Of a stretch of DNA of 64,000 nt, positions 58,528 to 64,000 are shown piece by piece; the first letter of the stretch is position 1, and every line of letters starts with the position of its first letter. The stretch comes from GCA-2794515 sp033763335 (GTDB lineage: Bacteria; Chloroflexota; Anaerolineae; Aggregatilineales; Phototrophicaceae), in NCBI GenBank assembly GCA_033763335.1, contig JANRKU010000031.1, forward strand, positions 6,977-70,976, read 5' to 3'. Below the pieces are notes generated by a model that worked only from the letters and a program-made list of their open reading frames with translations, did no database searches and was not told where the DNA came from. The translations under genes and the position numbers were made by a program.

Positions 58528-61527
58528 ATGAATCATCAAATACGGTTCACCGCCAATAAAATTGAACAACGGATTCGCCTTTTAACACCGCTTGTTTATC
58601 GCCAAAAACACCCTATATCCCCCTTTTACTATCACGAATTGCCATCCGCACATAGCACACCCCCGTTTGATGCCGATAGCACCGATTGGCAACTGATTCC
58701 TCATAACACCTATTGGGGAAAAATCCAGCAAAATTTTGTCATGCGCGGGGTGTTCACTGTCCCCACATCTTTTATAGGGGATGTGGCGTTCTATTTGCCC
58801 ATTGGTGATAGTGGTGATTTTGCTCATCCAGAAGCATTGATTTATGTGGATGGCACACCTATTGGCACAGTAGACCGTTTTCATAAAGAAATTCTCATCC
58901 CAGAAATTTATCAGGATGGGGCAGAACACACCTTATTTCTACATGGTTGGACGGGCTATGGCAATTCACAAGGCACAGCAGGGCAATTGCTCATGCGCCC
59001 CTGTGAGGTGGTCGCAATTCATCAACCATTGCGCGATTTTATCGTGTTGGCAAATACTGCCCTGCGCCTCACCAAGCAATTAGACGATAATAATCCACAA
59101 AAACACGATTTGCTCACGGCGGTGGATAAAGCCATGCTTGCACTCGATACCCGTGAGCCGTTTGGTGATGCGTTATATATCAGCGTAACCCAAGCCCTAG
59201 CCGTGTTTCGGGATGGATTAAAACAGGCAGGTGCGCCATTAGATGTCACCGTATTAGGCACAGGTCATGCCCATATTGATGTGGCGTGGCTTTGGACATT
59301 GGGGCAAACCCGCCGTAAAGCCGCCCGTACTTTTTATACGGTGAATACCCTCATGAGCCAATTTGAGGAGTATCGCTTCACACAAAGCCAACCACAATTA
59401 TATGATTATATCCGCCAAGATTATCCCGAATTATTCGACATTATCAAACAACGGGTGGCAGAAGGTAAATGGGAAGCCATTGGGGGCATGTGGGTGGAAG
59501 CCGATTGTAATTTGAGCGGTGCAGAGAGTTTGGCGCGTCAATTTTTGCTCGGACGACATTTTTTCCGTGAGCATTTTGGGCATGATGCCGATTCACCCGT
59601 GTTATGGTTGCCAGATGTATTTGGCTATTCGGCACAATTGCCCCAACTGATTAAATTGGCGGGATTAGACTATTTTTTCACGATTAAAATCGGATGGAAT
59701 CAATATAACAAACTCCCTTACGATAGTTTTTGGTGGCAGGGGTTAGACGGCACAAAGGTCTTAACACATTTTAGCACCACACCAGAAAAACCCGATTCAC
59801 CCTCTAGCACCTATAACGCGCCAGCCGACCCAGAATCGCCTCTCATCACATGGCAAAGATTCCAGCAAAAAGAACATCAGCGCACGCTGTTGATGGTATA
59901 CGGTTGGGGTGATGGCGGTGGCGGACCGACCCGTGAAATGTTAGAAAATATCACGGCATTGGGGCATTTTCCCGCCTCACCCAAGACAAAATTTAGCACC
60001 GCAAAAGACTTTTTTGTGCGCCTAGAAGCCGAATCTGGGGATAAATTACCCACATGGAACGGCGAATTGTATCTGGAATATCATCGCGGGACATATACCA
60101 CCCAAGCCCGCAATAAACGTGCCAATCGCAAAAGTGAAATTCTGCTCCATGATGCCGAATTTTTGGCGACCTATGCCTCACTTTTGGACAACACTTATGC
60201 CTATCCACACGATATTTTCCGCACCGCATGGCGGTTGGTGTGCTTGAATCAATTCCACGACATCATACCGGGTAGTAGCATCGGGGATGTGTATGTCGAA
60301 TCGTTAGAGCAATACGCCGAGATTGAAAGCATGGTGAATGAGGTCATAGACGGGGCATTGGTGGTCATCGAAAAAAATATGAGTGGGGAGACCATTGCCA
60401 TCAATCCCGCGCCATTCGCCTCCCAGACACCCGATTTACACACCATCGCCCCTTATAGCCTATTGGGATATTCATCAAGCACCCCTGTTATAGATGTTGT
60501 GGCGACACCCCACCAAATCGAAAATAGTGATTTGCGTGTGGTATTTAATCATTCTGGTGATGTGATACGGATATATGACAAATTACGTGAGCGCGAAGTG
60601 TTGCCTAAAGGGGCAATTGGCAACCAATTCCAGTTATTTGAAGACCGTCCCCAATATTGGGATGCGTGGGATATTGATGTTTTTTATCAGGATAAGATGT
60701 GGTTAGCCGTTCCCGCTACCGAGATGAAAGTCATTGAAGAAAATGGTCAACCCGCCATTCGCATCGTCCGAAAAATCATGAATAGCGCCTATACCCAAAT
60801 TATTTCGTTGCATCATAGCCTCATCAAATTCGATACTAAAATAGATTGGCGCGAAAAGCACATGCTCCTCAAAGTGGCATTTCCAGTAGATGTGCTATCG
60901 CCAAAAGCCACCTACGATATTCAATGGGGGCATGTAGAACGTCCCACCCATTGGAATACCAGTTGGGATTGGGCAAAATTTGAGACAGTTGGGCATAAAT
61001 GGGCAGATTTAAGCGAAGGTGATTATGGCGTGAGCCTCATCAACGACTGCAAATATGGCTATGATATTCGGGATAATGTCATGCGCCTCACCTTGCTCAA
61101 AAGCCCAACGTGGCCCGATGAACATGCCGATGAGGGGGAACATCACTTCACCTACTGGTTATATCCGCATAATGATTCGCTGATAGAGGACACCATCGCA
61201 CTCGGATATAGGCTCAATGACCCGTTACGAATTATTGACAGTCTGGTCAATGATAAACCCACTTCCCTAAAACCACTGGTTCAAGCCCGTGAGGTCATTA
61301 TTGAGACCATCAAGCAGGCAGAAGATGGGGATGGGGTGATTATTCGGTGTTATGAACCCTATCGCTCACGGGGATGGGCAGAATTTGAGACGGCTTTCCC
61401 GCTAAAATCTGTCCATGTGTGTAATTTGCTAGAGGATGATTTAGAAGAAGTGGCGTTGGGCGATGAAATCCATTTTCGGGTCTATATGCGCCCCTTCCAA
61501 ATCCTGACATTGCGGTTGCGATATTAA
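58528..61527 (+). CDS. Alpha-mannosidase, glycoside hydrolase family 38
   Basis: A protein of 999 residues. ATG 58528 follows AAAAGGATG; an in-frame ATG at 58483 is less likely. The GH38 catalytic domain begins near residue 250, with zinc-binding GTGHAHIDVAWLWT and the catalytic-type segments GGMWVEADCNLSGAESLARQFL and WLPDVFGYSAQLPQLI, whose Asp is the likely nucleophile. A helical mid-domain and a large C-terminal beta domain follow (ENSDLRVVFNHSGDVIRIYDK, then KVAFPVDVLSPKATYDIQWG). No signal peptide, so it probably trims mannosides or mannosylated compounds in the cytoplasm. No sugar operon surrounds it. Confidence 0.95.
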   Translation: MNHQIRFTANKIEQRIRLLTPLVYRQKHPISPFYYHELPSAHSTPPFDADSTDWQLIPHNTYWGKIQQNFVMRGVFTVPTSFIGDVAFYLPIGDSGDFAHPEALIYVDGTPIGTVDRFHKEILIPEIYQDGAEHTLFLHGWTGYGNSQGTAGQLLMRPCEVVAIHQPLRDFIVLANTALRLTKQLDDNNPQKHDLLTAVDKAMLALDTREPFGDALYISVTQALAVFRDGLKQAGAPLDVTVLGTGHAHIDVAWLWTLGQTRRKAARTFYTVNTLMSQFEEYRFTQSQPQLYDYIRQDYPELFDIIKQRVAEGKWEAIGGMWVEADCNLSGAESLARQFLLGRHFFREHFGHDADSPVLWLPDVFGYSAQLPQLIKLAGLDYFFTIKIGWNQYNKLPYDSFWWQGLDGTKVLTHFSTTPEKPDSPSSTYNAPADPESPLITWQRFQQKEHQRTLLMVYGWGDGGGGPTREMLENITALGHFPASPKTKFSTAKDFFVRLEAESGDKLPTWNGELYLEYHRGTYTTQARNKRANRKSEILLHDAEFLATYASLLDNTYAYPHDIFRTAWRLVCLNQFHDIIPGSSIGDVYVESLEQYAEIESMVNEVIDGALVVIEKNMSGETIAINPAPFASQTPDLHTIAPYSLLGYSSSTPVIDVVATPHQIENSDLRVVFNHSGDVIRIYDKLREREVLPKGAIGNQFQLFEDRPQYWDAWDIDVFYQDKMWLAVPATEMKVIEENGQPAIRIVRKIMNSAYTQIISLHHSLIKFDTKIDWREKHMLLKVAFPVDVLSPKATYDIQWGHVERPTHWNTSWDWAKFETVGHKWADLSEGDYGVSLINDCKYGYDIRDNVMRLTLLKSPTWPDEHADEGEHHFTYWLYPHNDSLIEDTIALGYRLNDPLRIIDSLVNDKPTSLKPLVQAREVIIETIKQAEDGDGVIIRCYEPYRSRGWAEFETAFPLKSVHVCNLLEDDLEEVALGDEIHFRVYMRPFQILTLRLRY

Positions 61528-61539
61528 ATCTTTTTTTGT

Positions 61540-61636
61540 GGCGGACATACACGCTTCGCGTTAGTCCGCCATTACACCTCTGCCTGTTTTGATGATGTAA
61601 TGGCTGGACTAGACCTGTTAGGGTCGTATGTCAGCT
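61540..61636 (+). repeat. 97-nt dispersed structured repeat, copy 2
   Basis: Same length as copy 1 (4937-5033) with about 80% identity. The outer stem is GGCGGAC/GTCCGCC and the inner stem ACGC/GCGT, so the changed positions keep pairing. The second hairpin is GGCTG..GACC..GGGTC..CAGC. It lies between the convergent mannosidase and ada genes. Confidence 0.8.
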
Positions 61637-61653
61637 ACCATCCCAAACTCAAA

Positions 61654-62718
61654 TCATGCACCACCCATTTTTTCTGCATGGTCATGTTCGGTCTGTAAAA
61701 TGACCCGCTTACGCGAAATTCCCCAGCGATACCCCGCCAAATCGCCATTTTTCCGCACCACTCGATGACACGGAATGGCTAATGCGACAGGGTTGGTCGC
61801 ACAAGCACGCGCCACTGCACGACTGGCGGTAGGTTGTCCTAACATGGTCGCAATGTCATCGTATGAGCGTGTTTGCCCATAGGGAATTCCCCGCAATGCC
61901 TCCCATACCCGCCGTTGAAAACTGGTCGCATGAATATCCAATGGCAATGCTAACCGATTTTGTTCACCGCCCAAATATGCCATTAATTGGCTGATAGCAG
62001 AGGCAAATCCAGCATTATCACGGGTAATAATCGCACGCGGAAACTCCTCTTGTAAATCATCATGAAGCAACGCCTCGCTATCTCCCAAACTGATTTTACA
62101 CACCCCACGCGGGGTCATCGCCACCAATAAATATCCCAATTGGCACGGGACGATGGTATAGGTGATGGTGATGGAGTCTGCGCCATCCCGATAATGAATG
62201 GGGGTCATGCCCAAAACAGCATCGGTATGTTCATATACCTGACTACTGGTGCTATAGCCCGCATCATATACCGCATCGGTGGCATTTGCGCCATTTTTGA
62301 GGGCATTTTTGAGCCGTCCTTGCCGATACGCATCCGCATATTGGCGCGGAGATACGCCCACAATCCGCTTGAATACCCGTTGCAGGTGATAGGGACTCAT
62401 GGCAAATTTTTCGCCCAATTCGTCTAATGAGGGCAAACGGTCATGGTCGCCTTCTAAATACCGACAAATCTCTGTCACCACCCCCAAATGCGGGTCTGGC
62501 AAATTATCGCTGGTGGGGTGACACCGTTCACAGGGGCGATAACCTGCGCTTTGGGCATCATCCACCGACAGAAAAAATTCCACATTATCGCGGAATGGTC
62601 GGCGTGATGGGCAGGTGGGACGGCAAAAAATGCCAGTGGTTTTGACGGCATATACAAAGACGGTATTATAAGCACTATCGCGGTTTTGTACGGCTTCCCA
62701 AAAACTGTTTTCGTTCAT
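61654..62718 (-). CDS. ada: Ada: bifunctional DNA methyl-phosphotriester/O6-methylguanine methyltransferase and regulator
   Basis: A protein of 354 residues with the full Ada architecture. The N-terminal zinc domain has C32, C36 (IFCRPTCPSRRP) and C63, C66 (YRPCERCH); C32 corresponds to the phosphotriester acceptor. An AraC-type HTH follows (LSLDELGEKFAMSPYHLQRVFKRIVGVSPRQY-like, about 95-175). The C-terminal O6-methylguanine methyltransferase domain carries the suicide nucleophile Cys317 in IPCHRV. In the family, methylation of the N-terminal Cys turns the protein into an activator of its own gene. An inverted repeat flanks the likely minus-strand -10 box (62735-62770). Confidence 0.95.
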   Translation of the reverse strand: MNENSFWEAVQNRDSAYNTVFVYAVKTTGIFCRPTCPSRRPFRDNVEFFLSVDDAQSAGYRPCERCHPTSDNLPDPHLGVVTEICRYLEGDHDRLPSLDELGEKFAMSPYHLQRVFKRIVGVSPRQYADAYRQGRLKNALKNGANATDAVYDAGYSTSSQVYEHTDAVLGMTPIHYRDGADSITITYTIVPCQLGYLLVAMTPRGVCKISLGDSEALLHDDLQEEFPRAIITRDNAGFASAISQLMAYLGGEQNRLALPLDIHATSFQRRVWEALRGIPYGQTRSYDDIATMLGQPTASRAVARACATNPVALAIPCHRVVRKNGDLAGYRWGISRKRVILQTEHDHAEKMGGA

Positions 62719-62734
62719 GATGTCACATCCTTTT

Positions 62735-62770
62735 CTTATCTCATCTTATACCCTCATTGTATGAGATAAG
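62735..62770 (-). promoter_or_regulatory. ada promoter and inverted repeat
   Basis: On the minus strand, TTGCTT, a 17-bp spacer and TATAAG (complement of 62745-62750) form a plausible promoter. Ten-bp arms CTTATCTCAT (62735-62744) and ATGAGATAAG (62761-62770) flank the -10 box, a candidate operator. Confidence 0.6.
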
Positions 62771-62826
62771 CAAAAACGCCACTATCACATTCTTGCGCGT
62801 CAAATTTTTTATGAAAATGAAAATCA

Positions 62827-62835
62827 TGCTATACT
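62827..62835 (+). promoter_or_regulatory. Extended -10 promoter of the DUF4268 gene
   Basis: TGC plus TATACT (62830-62835), 42 nt before the ATG, preceded by a T-rich stretch in the -35 region. Confidence 0.6.
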
Positions 62836-62877
62836 CATTCTTAATACTTTAATTATCAGCCATTAGGGGTATTTGAG

Positions 62878-63813
62878 ATGAATATCAGCAAAGCGCAGTT
62901 TATCCCCATTCGACAGGCTTTTCCACATGAGGCACATGATTTTACACAGTGGTTATCAAAAAACCTTGATGCCTTATCTGACAGAATTGGAATTACCTTT
63001 TCAGATATTGAACCAGAAAAATCGGTGGGATCTTTCAATGTAGATATATTCTGCAAGGATAGTGCAGGGCATAATGTGATTATTGAAAATCAGTTAGAGC
63101 GTACCAATCATGACCATCTGGGTAAGGTGTTAACCTATATGGTCAATTTAGAGGCAAAAACAGCGATTTGGGTTGCTATAGAAGCTAGACCAGAGCATGA
63201 AGCTGTTGTATCTTGGCTCAATCAATTCACCCCTGTTGATATGCGATTTTATTTTGTCAAACTAGAAGCCATTCGTATTGGTGATTCGGTTGCCCCATGG
63301 TTTACTGTGTTGGTCGCCCCAGATGAGCAACTCAGTGAAATTGGTGAACAGAAGAAAAATGAAGCACTTTCCAACATTAAATTATTATATTTTGAATTTT
63401 GGACATACTTTTTAGATTATACAGATGGGAAAACAATACTCCGCTACAAGACACCTGGTGGTAAATCTTACAAAGATGTCAATGGGGCATCCATAAAAAA
63501 TGGGTTAAGCATAGGCTACAATGTAAACGCACGCGATGGAAAAGTTGGGGTATATTTATATATTGATTTAGGCGATTCTGATGATAATAAGAAATTCTTT
63601 GACCACTTATATGAGATTCACGAAAAAATAGAACTACAGATTGGTGCAGAACTAGATTGGCGTAAATCAGATAGAGAGAAGTCCTGTCGCATTTTTTATC
63701 TTGTTGATGGAATTGATATAAACGACAAATCGCAATGGGAAAAGATTGCTGATACTCTCATTGATATGATGACACATTTTGAGAAAGCATTCCATCCATA
63801 TATCAATCGGTAG
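62878..63813 (+). CDS. DUF4268 protein with PD-(D/E)XK nuclease-like N-domain
   Basis: A protein of 311 residues. Residues about 48-95 contain KSVGSFNVDIFCKDSAGHNVIIENQLERTNHDHLGKVLTYMV, the (D)-x12-(E)-x-Q form of restriction-type endonucleases related to the Holliday-resolvase/RecB group. The C-terminal part (about 165-305), starting FEFWTYFLDY and containing GLSIGYNVNARDGKVGVYLYIDLGDSDDNKKFFDHL, is DUF4268. Such proteins are typical stand-alone or defence-associated nucleases. No methyltransferase is nearby. AT-rich codon use relative to neighbours. A terminator follows. Confidence 0.88.
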   Translation: MNISKAQFIPIRQAFPHEAHDFTQWLSKNLDALSDRIGITFSDIEPEKSVGSFNVDIFCKDSAGHNVIIENQLERTNHDHLGKVLTYMVNLEAKTAIWVAIEARPEHEAVVSWLNQFTPVDMRFYFVKLEAIRIGDSVAPWFTVLVAPDEQLSEIGEQKKNEALSNIKLLYFEFWTYFLDYTDGKTILRYKTPGGKSYKDVNGASIKNGLSIGYNVNARDGKVGVYLYIDLGDSDDNKKFFDHLYEIHEKIELQIGAELDWRKSDREKSCRIFYLVDGIDINDKSQWEKIADTLIDMMTHFEKAFHPYINR

Positions 63814-63824
63814 AATAAAAGCAA

Positions 63825-63853
63825 GGCGCTCATATCACCGAGCGCCGTTTTTA
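63825..63853. terminator. Bidirectional terminator
   Basis: Seven-bp arms GGCGCTC / GAGCGCC with an 8 nt loop, then GTTTTTA. It lies between the convergent DUF4268 and Fur genes; the Fur stop codon (63851-63853) falls at the tail. Confidence 0.85.
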
Positions 63854-64000
63854 CCCCTTATCGTCCACGACACCAGCCTCGTTACAGTCGGTACACACAC
63901 CATAAAATTCCAGCAGATGCCCTGTGAGCTTGACACCAAATTCATGCTCTAGGCGTTCCCCTAACATCGCCAATCCACAATCTTGAAATTCGATGGTCTG
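63851..64000 (-). CDS. 3' end of a Fur-family regulator gene, cut by the window edge
   Basis: The minus-strand frame runs from the right edge to a TAA at 63851-63853, giving the last 49 residues. They read TIEFQDCGLAMLGERLEHEF, then GVKLTGHLLEFYGVCTDCN and a short acidic tail. This is the Fur/PerR/Zur dimerisation end: a strand, a helix, the H-x-L-E-F-Y-G-x-C-x-x-C zinc segment, and a stop. Only one CxxC is seen; the second structural pair found in many relatives is absent from the tail. The metal specificity cannot be told from this part. Confidence 0.88.
   Translation of the reverse strand, partial: QTIEFQDCGLAMLGERLEHEFGVKLTGHLLEFYGVCTDCNEAGVVDDKG

Noticed and set aside
1..64000. CRISPR arrays, prophage, transposase genes or rRNA
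   Set aside because: No regularly spaced repeats, no phage structural or transposase proteins and no rRNA sequence were seen.

Overview
This 64 kb window is a gene-dense, AT-leaning bacterial chromosome segment. I see no phage, transposase, integrase, CRISPR array or rRNA. The content suggests a Chloroflexota member, Anaerolineae-like. Pointers are a NB-ARC/TPR/LuxR regulator, a membrane-tethered TIR-like protein, a CopC-CopD fusion with a cytochrome-c-like tail, many lipobox-free secreted beta-rich proteins, DUF433/DUF5615 and Uma2 genes, and short perfect palindromes between genes. The phylum is inferred from gene content only.

Layout. 1-5.5 kb: end of a surface protein, a large LuxR-type regulator, a secreted formylglycine-generating-enzyme-like protein, a tandem VOC protein and a lone DUF433 protein. 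5.5-10.3 kb (minus strand): phosphoesterase, SDR and a Ca-type P-ATPase. 10.6-18.1 kb: a secreted CAP/beta-lactamase/CAP fusion, a UvrD-type helicase translationally coupled to a Uma2 nuclease, a YceI-like protein and an orphan sugar-binding protein. 18.2-25.2 kb: twin small membrane proteins, a WD40-like secreted protein, a DUF4926/DUF6883 pair, a standalone Nfu N-domain protein and a second P-type ATPase. 25.3-30.7 kb: DM13 protein, SDR-phosphoesterase operon, esterase, tRNA-Arg(CCU), a secreted protein and a DUF433/DUF5615 toxin-antitoxin-like pair. 30.7-35.2 kb: small membrane protein, CopC-CopD fusion, TIR-like membrane protein and flavin monooxygenase. 35.2-41.3 kb: DUF4240, zinc ribbon, COG3910-type ATPase, phosphoesterase with an unknown partner, a giant imperfect hairpin followed by a NYN-LOTUS protein, a flavodoxin and a ClpP-like protease. 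41.5-49.5 kb: a thrombospondin-repeat surface protein, an FMO, and an ArsR-flavoprotein-MFS module with two matching operators. 49.6-64 kb: secreted glycosidase-like protein, SDR, GNAT, alpha/beta hydrolase, PLP decarboxylase, DoxX with a two-component system, GH38 alpha-mannosidase, Ada, a DUF4268 nuclease-like protein and the 3' end of a Fur-family gene.

How parts work together. The clearest regulatory unit is at 46.4-49.5 kb. An ArsR-family repressor has a consensus promoter whose -10 box lies inside an ATCGTA-N4-TACGAT operator, and a second copy of that operator precedes a Cys-tailed flavoprotein; an MFS exporter follows. This looks like an arsenic (or related thiophilic toxicant) response. 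The clearest non-coding signals are a ~216 nt near-symmetric hairpin just upstream of the NYN-LOTUS ribonuclease-like gene, a 97 nt dispersed two-hairpin repeat whose two copies differ by compensatory base-pair changes, and two families of short intergenic palindromes, including one perfect 48 bp palindrome.
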